Assembly (NCBI RefSeq): GCF_000283155.1
Contig: NW_004454207.1
Span: 17,889,608-17,953,607, forward strand
DNA length: 64,000 nucleotides
Direction: 5' to 3'
Origin: Ceratotherium simum simum
Lineage: Eukaryota; Chordata; Mammalia; Perissodactyla; Rhinocerotidae
Shown: in pieces, positions 32,380-44,169 of the stretch
How the letters are laid out: each line of letters begins with the position of its first letter
How positions within the stretch are numbered: position 1 is the stretch's first letter
Position numbers and translations under genes: made by a program
The notes under the pieces: model-generated
Told to the model about the DNA's origin: nothing
What the model saw: the letters and a program-made list of their open reading frames with translations, nothing else
The model's database searches: none

Positions 32380-33470
32380 TATCTTGAAGGGATAAAGTGT
32401 GGGTTTAAATAGATATTGGTTATTTTTGCCTTATCTCTTATTTCCTTGGTCAAGCTTTCCAGAGGTTTGTCAGTTTAAGAATCAACCTTTGATTTCATTG
32501 ATACCATGTCATATGTGTATTTTCTGTTCCATAATTTCCTTTTTTAAAGCTTTCTTTGAGTTTATTTTGCTGTTCTATTTCTAACTTCCTGGGATGTATA
32601 TCCAGTTCATTAATTACCTTTTATAATACACACATTTAAAACTATACCTTTCCATCTAAGTATTCTTTAGCTCCATCTCACTTGTTTTGGTTTAAACTGT
32701 TAATTATTATTCCATCAAAATATTTTCTAAATTCCATTATGATTTTCTTCTTGGACTAGTGGATTTAGAAATCCTTTTCTTAACTGCCAAACATGTAGAA
32801 GTATTTTCACTTTGTTGTTGTTGTCACTGTTGTTAAAGATCTCTGGTTTAATTGCAAGCTCTGTGTGGTTTCAAACCTTTGAAACTCATTGAAAAAAATT
32901 ATGGTACAAAATATCCAGTTTTTAAAAAATGTTTTATTTGTGTTTGAAAAGAATGAATGCTCTGCGGCTATTAGGTACAAATGGTATATATTTCCGTTAG
33001 GTAAAATTTGTTAATCATAGTTAAATCTACATTTCTTGGTATTTTTTGTTTGTTTGTTTTATCAATTTTTGAGAAATGCATTTTGCAATTTTTCACTATG
33101 ATTTTGTTTGCTTATTTTTTCCCTCCTGTTAATGTTTGCTTTACATATTTTGAACCTACATTATTAAGTGTATACAAATTATTTTTATAACTTCGTCATG
33201 AATACATTGTTTATTATAATGACATAACCCTTTCTTAGTGAAAAACGCCTTTTCTTTGAAAGTCTATTTCATGCAATATTAATACAGGTACATAGGCTTT
33301 CTTGAATTTGGTATTTGCATGATAATTTATTTTTATTATTTTATTTTCAACTTTTCTGTATCCTTACATTTTATATGAATTTATTAAAAACAGCATATAG
33401 TTAGCTTTATTTTTCAGTCTGACAATCTTTGCCTTTCAGGTGGAGCAGTTAACATATCTAATTTAATGTA
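32380..33470 (-). mobile_element. Old L1M, antisense, part 1 (ORF2 endonuclease region)
   Basis: The complement of L1M ORF2. TCAACCTTTGATTTCATTGA, TGGTTTAAACTGTTAATTAT, AATGAATGCTCTGCGGCTAT and CAGCATATAGTTAGCTTTAT correspond in order to the region from between endonuclease and RT up to the start of the endonuclease. The element continues to about 37480 but is interrupted by an ERE and by a younger L1. All frames are broken. Confidence 0.75.
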
Positions 33471-33669
33471 ATTTTTTTTTTTTTTTGGTGAGGGAGATTG
33501 GCTATGAGCTAACATCTTTGCCTATCTTCCTCTATTTTACATATGGGACGCTGCCACAGCATGGCTTGATGAGTGGTGCGTAGGTCTGCACCCAGGATCC
33601 GAACCTGCAAACCCCAGTCCGCCGAAGCAGAGCTGGCAAACTCAACCACCACACCCCGGGGCCGGCCCT
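33471..33669 (-). mobile_element. ERE SINE nested in L1M
   Basis: Antisense ERE with a T tract (complement of the A tail), one hairpin-type unit, GGACGCTGCCACAGCATGGC and the head complement ending GGGGCCGGCCC. Target duplications TAATTTAATG at 33459-33468 and 33670-33679, so the insertion point within the L1M is precise. Confidence 0.93.
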
Positions 33670-33679
33670 TAATTTAATG

Positions 33680-34273
33680 AAATTTTTGATAGATGGGATT
33701 GAATTTACCCATACTTTTTGTACCTTATAACTTCCCCACCTATTTTTCATTTCTGTTTCTCTCCTTTCTTATCTTCTTTGTAGAGAGTATGTATTAATAT
33801 TTTTATCTTTCCTTGTTTTTCCACTAACTCACTTGAAAATTATACAGTCTGTTTCTATTTTATTTGTTACTCTAGAAATGACAATAATATACCAAATGTG
33901 TCAAATTATAAAATTGATCAATACTTTTGCCTCCCTCCTGGAAAATCTGAGTACTCTAAAACAACTTATTTCCACTAACATCCTTCCTAACACATTATTA
34001 TTTACCTATATTTTAATTCTAATTTGTAATCGCATGAGACATATAAATAATTATTATGACTTTAGTCACCATTTATTTAGATTTACCCTTACATTAACTA
34101 CTTTTTGCTGCTTTCATTATTTTTGTATCTTGGAACTTCTGTCTGAGATTACATTCCTTCCCTCTGAAGTAACTTTCTAGGAAATTAGGATCTGCTGTTG
34201 GTAACTCTCCCATGTTTGTTTATTTGTTTCATTGTTTTGGTTTGAAAGTGTCTTTATTTTAACCTCACTTTTA
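33680..34273 (-). mobile_element. Old L1M, antisense, part 2
   Basis: Continuation of the L1M complement: GATAGATGGGATTGAATTTA, TCTCTCCTTTCTTATCTTCT and AGAAATGACAATAATATACC. Corresponds to the region at and upstream of the ORF2 start. The plus-strand frame 33833-34180 is an antisense shadow. Confidence 0.65.
34259..34273 (-). repeat. Target-site duplication of the nested L1, left copy
   Basis: TTAACCTCACTTTTA, repeated without mismatch at 36810-36824. Confidence 0.95.
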
Positions 34274-36809
34274 TTTATTTATTTATTTTTTCTTTTTATA
34301 TTGCAGTAACATCGGTTTAATAACATTATACAAATTTCAGGTGTACATCATTATATTTCAATTTCTGTATAGATTACATCACGTTCACCACCCAAAGACT
34401 AATTACAATCCATCACCACACACATATGCCTAATCGTCCCTTTCGCCCTCCTCCCTTCACCTCTGGTAACCACCAATCCAGTCTCTGTCTCTATGTGATT
34501 GTTTGTTGTTGTTTTTATCTTCTACTTAAGAGTGACATCATACAGTATTTGACTTTCTCCCTCTGACTTATTTCGCTTAGCATAATACCCTTAATGTCCA
34601 TCCATGTTGTCACAAATGGCTGGATTTCATCATTTCTTATGGCTGAATAGTATTCCATTGTGTATATATACCACATCTTCATCCATTCATCCCTTGATGG
34701 GCACCTAGGTTGCTTCCAAGTCTTGGCTATTGTGAATAATGCTGCCATGAACATAGGGGTGCATGTATCTTTGTGCATTCATGTTTTAGTGTTCTTTGGA
34801 TAAATACCCAGCAGTGGAATAGCTGGATAGTATGGTAGTTCTATCCCTAATTTTTTGAGGCGTCTCCATACTGTTTTCCATAGTGGCTGTACTAGTTTGC
34901 ACTCCCACCAGCAGTGTATGAGAGTTTCCTTCTCTGCACATCCTCTCCAACATTTGTTGTTTCCTGTCTTGTTAATTACAGCCATTCTGACAGGAGTGAG
35001 GTGATATCTCATTGTAGTTTTGATTTGCATTTCTCTGATAGTTAATGATGTTGAACATCTTTTCATGTGCCTGTTGGCCATCTGTATATATTTTTTGGAG
35101 AAATGTCTGTTCAGGTCTTTTGCCCTTTTTTTAATTGGGTTGTTAATTTTTGTTGTTAAGATGTATGAGTTCCTTTTATATTTTGGAGATTAACCCCTTA
35201 TCAGATATGTGGTTTGCAAATATCTTCTCCCAATTGTTAGGTTGTCTTTTTATTTTGTTGATGGTTTCCTTTGCTGTGCAGAAGCTTTTTAGTTTGATAT
35301 AGTCCCATTTGTTTATTTTTTCTGTTGTTTCCCTTGCCTGGTCACACGTGGTACTTGAAAATATATTGCTAAGACGGATGTTGAAAAGCGTACTACCTGT
35401 TTTCTTCTAGAAGTTTCATGGTTTCAGGTCTTATATTCAAAAGTCTTTAATCCATTTTGAGTTAATTTTTGTGTATGGTGTAAGATAATGATCTACTTTC
35501 ATTCTTTTGCATGTGGCTGTCCAGTTTTCCGAACACCATTTATTGAAGAGCCTTTCCTTTCTTCACTGTATGTTCTTGGCTCCCTTGTCGAATATTAGCT
35601 CTCCATAGATGTGTGGGTTTATTTCTGGGCTCTCGATTCTGTTCCATTGATCTGTGTGTCCCTTTTTGTGCCAGTACCATGCTGTTTTGATTACTATAGC
35701 TTTGTAGTATATTTTGAAATCAGGGAGTGTGATACCTCCAGCTTTGTTCTTTTTTATCAGGAGTCCTTTGGCTATTCGGGGTCTTTTGTTTTTCCATATA
35801 AATTTTAGGATTCTTTGGTGTATTTCTGTGAAAAATGTTATTGGAACTTTGATAGGGATTACATTGACTCTATAGATTGCTTTAAGTATGGAAATTTTAA
35901 CTATGTTAATTCTTCCAATCCAAGAGCATGGAATATCTTTCCATTTCTTTGTGTCATCTTCAGTTTCCTTCAACAATGTTTTATAGTTTTCAGTGTACAG
36001 GTCTTTCATCTCTTTGGTTAAGTTTATTCCTAGGTATTTTATTCTTTTTGTTGCAATTGTAAATGGGATTGTGTTCTTAATTTCTCTTTCTGCTACTTCG
36101 TTGTTAGGGTATAGAAATATAACTGATTTTTATATATTGATTTTGTATCTCGCAACTTTACCATATTCATTTATTATTTCTAAAAGTTTTTTGGTGGATT
36201 CTTTAGGGTTTTCTATATATAAAATCATGTCATCTGTAAATAGTGACAGTTTTGCTTCTTCCTTTCCAATTTGGATCCTTTTTGTTTCTGTTTCTTGCCT
36301 GATTGCTCTGGCTAGGACTTCCAATACTATGTTAAATAGGAGTGGTGACAGTGGGCATCCTTGTCTGGTTCTTGCTCTTAGGGGGATAGCTTTTAGTTTT
36401 TCTCCATTGAGAATGATATTAGCTGTGGGTTTGTCATATATGGCCTTTATTAGGTTGAGGTACTTTCCTTCTATACCCATTTTATTCAGAGTTTTTATCA
36501 TAAATGGATGCTGTAACTTGTCAAATGTTTTCTCTTCATCTATTGAGATGATCATGTGATTTTTATTCTTCATTTTGTTAATGTGGTGTATCATGTTGAT
36601 TGATTTGCAGATGTTGAACCATCCCTGCATCACTGGAATAAATCCCACCTGATCATGGTGTATGGTCTTTTTAATGTATTACTGTATGCAATTTGCTAGT
36701 ATTTTGTTGAGGATTTTTGCATCAATGTTCATCAGTGATATTGGCCTGTAATTTTATTTTTTTTATATTGTTCTTGTCTGGTTTTGGTATCAAGGTAATG
36801 TTGCCAACA
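34274..36809 (-). mobile_element. 5'-truncated L1 (equid type) nested in L1M
   Basis: A 2.5-kb antisense L1 that starts (right end) just before reverse-transcriptase block 1 and ends (left end) with a 3' UTR carrying the complement of TAATGATGTACACCTGAAAT. The A tail is short. Flanked by a perfect 15-bp target duplication. The sequence is only lightly decayed compared with its L1M host, so it is fairly recent. It has no 5' UTR or promoter and cannot mobilise itself. Confidence 0.95.
34515..36648 (-). pseudogene. L1 ORF2 pseudogene (reverse transcriptase to C terminus)
   Basis: ORF2p normally carries endonuclease, reverse transcriptase and a Cys-rich C terminus; the endonuclease is absent here through truncation. 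The RT is visible as [15 protein letters not shown] and as FTDDMILY, a variant of the usual FADD, with both catalytic aspartates kept. The C-terminal CX3CX7HX4C motif is intact (CWRGC, then H, then C in HCWWEC). In-frame stops occur at 36130-36132, 35563-35565 and 34779-34781, and at least one frame change lies between 35563 and 35081. The normal terminal stop is at 34515. Not translatable as one protein. Confidence 0.92.
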
Positions 36810-37485
36810 TTAACCTCACTTTTACAACTTATTTTTCCTGGGTATGTTTCTAGGTTAGAACACTGAATATATCATTCCACTGTCTCTGTCTTCTGTGTTT
36901 TCTCTATAGAAGTCATTCTAACTGTTATGTTTTTGATGATTTTTTAAATATATTGCTCTTAATAGTTTCCCTTTGTCTTTGGTGTTCGGCATTTCTACTC
37001 TGATGTGTTTAATTATGAATTCTAGTATTTATCCTGTGAGGAATTCTTCAGTGTTCATAAGTCTGTAGAATGATGTCTTTATTCTGTTCTGGAATTTTTT
37101 CAGTCCTTAAATCTTCACATATTGCCCTGTCACATTCTCTTCCTTGTCTCTCCTTGACTTTGTGATTAAATGCATGTTAAACCTTCACACACAAACTTGC
37201 ACGCCCTTCAACCTCTCTTTCATCTTTTACACCTAAATAGAAAATCTATCCTGCAAATGCATCTTGCAGCTATATAATTTCTTCTGAACTATCTACAGTT
37301 TACTAATTTCCTCTTCAGTCATGTCTGCTTGTGAACTTGTTCATGAAGTTCTTAAACTTGGTCATACTATTTTTTTTCTAAAAGTTATATTTCATTATTT
37401 TTTAATGTGCTAGATATTTTTTAAATAAATATCTGTTCCTTGATATTTTCAAAATTACGGATTTTTAAAAATATATAATAAACAT
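36810..37485 (-). mobile_element. Old L1M, antisense, part 3 (ORF1 region)
   Basis: Starts with the right target duplication copy, then AACACTGAATATATCATTCC, CTATAGAAGTCATTCTAACT and TAGTTTCCCTTTGTCTTTGG, the complement of the L1M ORF1 RNA-binding region. It runs on toward the ORF1 start at about 37480. This is the 5' limit of the element. Confidence 0.65.
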
Positions 37486-37489
37486 AGTC

Positions 37490-38985
37490 AATCTTATGTT
37501 TATGGCCAATTTACCCTCCTAACTTAAACAACTGAATTCCTGAACAAAACATATGAATCAACTCTTTTCGGACATGGTACAACAGGCAGCACACCAAGGC
37601 GCTCTCTGAGAGAACAGAAATAAATGAGATAGTTCAAGCTCACTGCCCAGAGAGAATTTCAAGGCCACAGTGCAGGGCGGGAGAACCTAAACAGAGACCC
37701 TGCTCTCTCTTAGTTGAGGAGACAGAGTTAAAAACCTGGGGAGGTCAAGTGACTAGAATTTGCAGGGTGGAGAAACAGAAAGAAGATAACTGCTAAAAAG
37801 AGAGGTCCAGAGGTCTACAGAGGGTTCCTTTCTATTCTTCACCTGAACACTGGTAAGCACATGTGTGTGAGAAACTATCCAAGGCCAGGGAAAGAACCAT
37901 CAGGGCCTGGAATAGTTCACATGCTCACTAGAAGAGTGAAATAACCTCATTATTCCCAGGGTATCAGGTAGAGTATTAAGATAACTTAGTACCCTATTAG
38001 TGGCGAAAAATTAGCCCCAGACTAAACATTTGTCTGGTTCTGCCTAACAAAGCTTTAAAACAAGCCTTAAAAGAATCACTCTTTTCAAATATTTAACTGT
38101 GCTCTAGAAAAAACAAATCTCAAGAATGTTTATAGGAATACTATATTAGGATAGTAAGGTAAGGTAAAATCCCAAGAAGGTAAAATCACAATGTCTGTAT
38201 CCAATAAAAATTTATTAGGCATGCAAAGAATAAGAAAAATATGACTCATAATGAGGAGAAAAATCAGCCAATAGAAACAGAAGCGGAAATGACACAGATG
38301 ATAGAACTAGTAGACAAAGACATTAAAATGTTTACGATAACTATATACCATATATTTAAGAAGGTAGAGCAAAGCATCAGCATGTTAAGAAGAGATACGT
38401 AATATATTTTTAAAAGACCAAAATTTAACATCTAGATGATGAAAAAACAATTTTTAAGATGAAAAATACATTAGATGGAATTAATAGCAGATTAGGCACT
38501 CAATGTGGAAGAAAACATTAGTAATCTTGAAGACATAGCACTAGAAACTCTCCAAAATAAAACACAGGGAGAAAAAAGACTGAAAAAAATAAACAGAGCA
38601 TCAGTGAGCTATGGAAAACTTCAAGTGGCCAAATATGCGTGTAATTGGAATCCCCAAAGGAGAGGAAAGCGGGTGGGAGAAACATTTTAAAAAGTCATGG
38701 CCAAATTTGACTTAAAAAAAAGAAAAACTATAAACTACAGCTCCAAGAATCTCAATGAACCCCATGGACAAGAACTATTCAAACACCAAAGCACATCATA
38801 GTCTAAATATTCAAAACCAGAAATGAAGATAAAATCTTGAAAGCAGCCAGAAAAGAAAGTACAGATGAACAAAGATTGGAATGATAGCTGACTGCTCATA
38901 AAACAGTGCAAGCCAGAAGATAGTGGTTCCATGTCCTTAAAACACTGAAGAAGAAGGAAAAAAAGTTGACCATTGCGGCGTTGGC
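37490..38985 (+). mobile_element. Old L1M/HAL1-type element: 5' region and ORF1
   Basis: Sense. 37550-38150 looks like the 5' UTR (GGACATGGTACAACAGGCAG, GCCACAGTGCAGGGCGGGAG). From 38190 it follows ORF1: GAAATGACACAGATGATAGA, ACTAGATG-type coiled-coil text, then residues NLEDIALETLQNKTQGEKRL at 38520-38580, and later ATCTTGAAAGCAGCCAGAAA. Frames are broken repeatedly. It ends before any ORF2 sequence, as in a HAL1 (half-L1) or a truncated L1M. Confidence 0.7.
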
Positions 38986-39117
38986 ATGAGGGAAATAGGC
39001 TTACTCTTATCCTGAGTAAGAGAGTCCCAGTTATATATAGACAGAATGTATACTATAATTCCCAACTAAAGTGGGCACCAAATTTTGTGTTTTTTATCCC
39101 TTTTTTCCTGAGTCATT

Positions 39118-39255
39118 TTTTTTAATGAATTTATTTTTTTAATGTTTTTTTTATTGTGGTAACATTGTTTTATAACATTGTATAAATTTCAGGTGTACAT
39201 CATTATACTTCTATTTCTACATAGATTACATCATGTTCACCATCCAAATACTAAT
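39118..39255 (-). mobile_element. Short L1 3' end (equid type), antisense
   Basis: About 140 bases of L1 3' UTR. The complement of the shared signature is visible as TTTCAGGTGTACATCATTAT, followed by TACATAGATTACATCATGTT. Target duplications TGAGTCATT at 39109-39117 and 39256-39264. Confidence 0.9.
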
Positions 39256-39264
39256 TGAGTCATT

Positions 39265-39957
39265 AAAAGAAAAGTTTGTTAGCCTGATAAATGCATAGAA
39301 CAAAAGGAAATTCACTATTCTGTTTCTTTCTGAATTCTCATGTTCCCTTAGATTTTTGCCTAGTAATTTTGTATTCTCTTAACAGTACTTTGATGTCTTT
39401 AGTTTCTTTTCAGTAGGAGGATGGTCTGAATAACCTAGCCTTTCCATATTTCTGGAAAAGAAATTAGTAATTTTCATGGTCATTCTCCATTTCATTACAT
39501 AGTATTGTAAACGTTTTATTATTTAAAGGTCATGGTTTATGTAATTAATCATATTGGTAATGTCCAATAACATGGCAAGTTGAATACCTCATTAAAAGGC
39601 ACAATATGTGGAAAGCAAAGTAATGTAGCTGCCACTCTCCATTCTGCAATGTAGAACTGCAACTTGTCCCTCAAGGACCTCACCCACTGCGTGAGGGCAG
39701 AACAATCTGACATGTGGGGAGGGCACCGCTATCAACCAAAAAATAAAAACTTCATAAAGCTTAGTTTTACTCCTCATTTTAAGTTAAAAAAATAATAAAC
39801 ATTAATAGGATTTCTAACATTTTCCTACTGATTTCAATGGATCATGCTGTTGAAAGTTGAACCATATGAGATTGTGATTTTGAAGTAAAAATAGTCAAAT
39901 ATTGGCAATTTTTTATGATTTGACTTAATTCATTCCATTTCAGAGACCATTGATACA
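39265..39957. other. Unassigned DNA
   Basis: No recognisable repeat or exon. The frame 39592-39777 has no domain or splice context. Confidence 0.4.
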
Positions 39958-40110
39958 GCCAAAAGAGCATAGAATTGGGAGACAGAACTTTGATTCCACC
40001 ATTTAGCTACCCCTGGAGCTTTGGAGACATTACTTTGTATCTAAGAATCTCTGTAATACTGTGAGATTTAAACAACATGACTTTCCTAAAATGATTACCA
40101 AATGCTGGCA
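39958..40110 (+). repeat. MIR-like fragment
   Basis: ACAGAACTTTGATTCCACCA, TGGAGACATTACTTTGTATC and AATACTGTGAGATTTAAACA suggest an eroded sense MIR just upstream of a clearer one. Confidence 0.4.
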
Positions 40111-40124
40111 CAGCAGGAAACAAT

Positions 40125-40388
40125 TTAGCACAATGGTTAAGATGGTGGTCTAGGCATCAGTCAACTGAGGGATCAAACTCTGATTGTATCACCTACTAGA
40201 TGCATCATCTTTGTAAAATTCCATAAACATTCTGTCCCTCAGTTTCCTCATCCATGAAACAGGGATAAAAATAATACCCACATAATAGTGTTGCAATAAA
40301 GATTATGTTTTAAAGCCTATGTTTATAAAATGTTTAGAAAAATGCCTGGTACATAATAAGCAAATAAGTATTCACATTTTATTATAGC
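40125..40388 (+). repeat. MIR SINE
   Basis: Sense MIR: GGTCTAGGCATCAGTCAACT, CTCAGTTTCCTCATCCATGA, AACAGGGATAAAAATAATAC and ATGCCTGGTACATAATAAGC in order. Near full length. Confidence 0.85.
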
Positions 40389-41009
40389 AGGATATCATTA
40401 AAAGCTAACAGCTTCCCCCCACCCTTTTCAAGTGGACACAATCAAGAAATGCAAACAGAAGCAAAACTAATGCAAATGAGAATCACTATTCATCTAGAAG
40501 CCGATAACATGATTGAAAAGTATAGACATCTGGAATTCCAATCATGATGGACAAAAGGTTCATGCTTATAAGATGGCAAAACACTATAAATGTAATAATT
40601 ATTTGTTAATGTAGGAAACGGCCATGCAGAAGAATAGAAATTACCTTAAACATTTCCACTTGCATCAGGTGGAAAGTCAAGCAGTTGCTTTAGCTACTTG
40701 CAGTTTTTCAGTAATGCACTTCATTTTGCCAATGTAGAAATTTGGTGCATTGAATTGTTGAAATCCTCTATGTTCTTTCTCCACATGGCTTCTGCTCCAA
40801 GGAAAATGTGGCATAAGGGGCTCACAGCTAGAGTTACTATCAAAAGCTAGGCAAGCAGAGAAATACTCATGCTGCTATAGGATGCTGCAATTATGGAATA
40901 CAATAGCCACTTTAGGCCAAATGTTGAATCCTACAAGGATCAGTTTGAAATGTTTGCCCCAACTTTGTCTTATACCATACATATTTTGTAGTTTTGTAGC
41001 TTCCCTAAC
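40389..41009. other. Unassigned DNA
   Basis: No gene or repeat that I can name in this 600-base interval. Confidence 0.4.
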
Positions 41010-41542
41010 AGAAGTTCCCAAATATTCTTGGTTCATGGAGCCCTTAGGTTCTCAGCAATTTTTTTGTGGCTCCTTAGGCCAAAAGAAACACTTAATAGTT
41101 CTGTTTATTAAGTAGTTAGGTACAAACAACTTAATAAGTATTTATACCATAATGACTTAGTAGCTGTTTGAAATAATACTTATATTTATACTTTATAACA
41201 CTTATAAATTGAAAAAAATTAAATTTAAATAATCACAATTATTTCCCAATGGCATATATGTGCCTGTTGGTTGCTACGCAACTTCTCAAACCTTGAAATC
41301 AGATTGGACACTGCCATTCTCATTTCCTGTTCCACAGTGATTTTTGCACAGCACCTGCTTTTAATGACAACTACCAGAATGCCAGCTTTGCAAAGATATG
41401 ACATCATCAACATGAATGTAATTCACACAGTATCCTGTAAGTGTTCTGAGTTTACCTTGAAAATTTAAACTATGCTATGGTGCTCCCATAAGTTTGCTAT
41501 GGCACCCTGGGACACTTGGGCACACAGTTTGGGAACCACGGC
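41010..41542. mobile_element. Probable hAT-type DNA transposon fossil
   Basis: The ends form an imperfect inverted repeat. AGTTCCCAAATATTCTTGGT near 41013 pairs with the complement of CACAGTTTGGGAACCACGGC at 41523-41542, sharing GTTCCCAAA and neighbouring bases. GTTCCCAAA-type ends and the CCTTAGG/CACCCTGGG sub-terminal blocks are typical of old hAT-Tip100/Charlie fossils. No target duplication is visible. Confidence 0.45.
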
Positions 41543-41839
41543 TCTATACCAGTTCCTATATATTTGAATTTAATTCAAATAGGTATCTCTTAGGGACAGA
41601 TTGCTGTATGGATCTAAATATCACTTTCTACCTTTCAGAGTGTATTTATTGAGAAGGAGAGCGGATGATGGTATTTGAATAAGTAAATGTAAGAAGTTAT
41701 ATCTTCATAAAATATTTATTGAGACTTTATTGAATGTAAAGGGTGGTGAGGGAGGCAAACAGAATTATATCTTCCTCAAGAAGTTCAGTGTATTTGGCTA
41801 AATAGTTTATACGTATGTGATCTGATTATGTCCTTTTCT

Positions 41840-42227
41840 CAGTGTCATCTCCCCTATATCTCTGCTATATAGTCCTTCACAATTTGGGTTCCCTTTCTTT
41901 TTCTTGCTCATCCCCTGTCTCTCTGATACTACGTCTCTCCCGGACCTCCCAGCTTCCCACATTCAAGTATAATCATATTACCATCACCCTAATAAGCTCT
42001 ATGGTTCCCAACTCCATGTCTTTACCCATGGTATTTCCTGTCTGGTGGAATGAATTTCTCCCCATTTTTCACTTAACAAACTCGCATTCATCCTTCTAGC
42101 CCAGCTCAAATAGTTTTCTTACTGAAATCTTTCCCTACTCTTACCCTGATTACTCTTCTCCTTTCAGAAAAAATTACTCATTCACTCCTGTTTCTTCTCA
42201 TAGTACTCAGTACCTATGCCTCTGTTT
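41840..42227 (+). repeat. L2 LINE, left part
   Basis: Sense L2: TCCTTCACAATTTGGGTTCC, GTATTTCCTGTCTGGTGGAA, AAACTCGCATTCATCCTTCT, AGCCCAGCTCAAATAGTTTT and TCATAGTACTCAGTACCTAT. The element resumes at 42935 after an inserted repeat. Confidence 0.75.
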
Positions 42228-42932
42228 CTATCAGTGTTTCATAAGAGAAGAACCACTGCAGTGGGAGGAGAGAGAGAAAGAGAGAGACAGAGAAATAGAT
42301 AGAGATAGGTAGGGATTGATGATAGGTAAATAGATAGATAGATATACTCGGGATTTCATAAAGGAACTTGACTTTTTCCATAATTGTTGGGGAGTGGGTT
42401 AAACAGTCTGTTTGAAGTAGTTATTTCTGTGTTTGAAGCTTGAAGTCGGCAGAGAAGTCAGCCAAAAGGGAAGATATTGGGGAAGCAAGGACAAAGTGGA
42501 ATCTGCACTGAGCTTGAACCAATGAGAACTTACTAGAAGCTAGATGGATCTCTCACTACCTCAAGCTTCCAACTTTGACAATGGGAGTGTCCTGCAGGAG
42601 AAGCTGGTGCTCATCATCATGGAGCTAAATATTCATCTGACCTGAGAGCCAGAGAAGTTGAAGGAAGACCTTGAGGAGCTCTGGCCCCGGCTGGCGCCCC
42701 ACACCAACCCTGGGAGCTCACAGAGGAGCTTACAATGAGCTGCAACAGAGCCTCATGCCCTACACCGACCTTTAAAGCCCAAAATGAAGATGGCAGCTGC
42801 TTTAATTCTGTCCTTTAAATCTCACACAATACGTCTCTTGTGGTCTACACTAACCTGGACCTATGCAGAGAAGAAAATTCTAAGAAACATAGTTTCAACT
42901 TGGCTAAGTTAACACAACACGAATACACCACA
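42228..42932 (+). repeat. Unassigned interspersed repeat, copy B, inserted in L2
   Basis: Begins CTATCAGTGTTTCATAAGAG and ends with AAATCTCACACAATACGTCT, CACTAACCTGGACC and AACATAGTTTCAACTTGGCT. These correspond to the start and end of copy A at 652-1260. It contains GA-rich and (GATA)-like tracts near 42265-42345. It splits an L2, which defines it as a discrete, younger insertion of about 700 bases. Confidence 0.65.
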
Positions 42933-42934
42933 GC

Positions 42935-43130
42935 CTTTATGAGCATTTCCTTCATTGTGGTCATTTGTTTAGGTGCCTGCATCTGCCCCTAGAATGTGTG
43001 CTCTTGGAGAGCAGGGACCACATCTTATGTATAATGTATCCCTAGTGCTTCATGTAAAACCTATCACATAATAGGGACTCACAGATTTTTGTTGGATGAT
43101 GAATGAACGAAGGAACAAATGAACAAATGA
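42935..43130 (+). repeat. L2 LINE 3' end, right part
   Basis: CTAGAATGTGTGCTCTTGGA, GAGCAGGGACCACATCTTAT, TATCCCTAGTGCTTCATG and TTTTTGTTGGATGATGAATG reproduce the L2 3' terminus. Confidence 0.8.
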
Positions 43131-44169
43131 ATGAGCAGGAAAAGATGATTAACACCATCAGATGGTCCATTGTAGGTACTAAATATTTGGTCATATAGCA
43201 AACTCATAAGCAGGAAGAATCTCTTGTTATGTCCAAAACCAAATACTTAACACACTTTATACAGCCTAATCTCTTCAGGATGAGGTTAATATATTTAAGC
43301 CTATCAAAATTTTATCATGTATATAAAACTTTCAAATTTACAAATTGTGTTTATAGAAGTTATTTTGTTTGATGACTTATTTAGTTAAATATAACTGAGT
43401 CACCACTTTTCTGGACATATACAACAACAAAAATATTCTGTAAAACAAACATCAATTAAATTATAAAAATAAAAACAAATGTTAACTTACTAGTTAAATA
43501 CCAATTTTTATTCAGTTTCTTTTCATTTATATACATCATATTTCAGAACCCACCAGCACAGAACTAACTAAGGATAAATATTGCCAACCTACCTGCATTT
43601 CTATTTATCACAACTTCTCTTGGCATTAATTTAATCCCAGGTCCTCTTTTTCAGCTGTGTTTTGGCCTGTTTTAAGTTCCTATAGGCTACAGTAGGCAGA
43701 GCCCCAATTCTGTGTAGAACTGCATCCTGCGTAGAGAGGCTTTAAGAGCAAGCATCCAAAGTAAACTCATTCTGATCCTTATGAAAGCAAAATCAGCACC
43801 TTGCCTTGTTGCCATTATGGGTAAGATGCACATCATGCCTCATTAATAGTCCCCTATATGCTATTGACTCCTTACAAAATAATAAAAATTAAAAAAAAAA
43901 ACCTCAAAGCACTCAATCCTTGACTTTTGTTAATATCTTAAGGTGTGTAAAAACTTTTACAGATACGACAATCATATGAGAAAAATGTTATTTTGCTATG
44001 AACAGACTAACTGTAACCATGGTAACCATGGAATCATTTTTTTATTTCTCTAAAAGAGTGTTGTATTTTTAATTTGATGAATCAGTCCTTCCCTGGACAC
44101 TTTTTCAAAATTCTTTGCAAGTAAACTTCTTTTCTAAAAGTTTTTTCTCTGCGTCTTCAAATAACAAGA
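43131..44169. other. Unassigned AT-rich DNA
   Basis: About 1 kb without a recognised repeat or gene, apart from an A-run near 43890. Confidence 0.4.

Noticed and set aside
35993..36559. 188-codon frame on the plus strand, hydrophobic
   Set aside because: It is the antisense shadow of L1 ORF2 reverse transcriptase, which is clearly recognisable on the minus strand.
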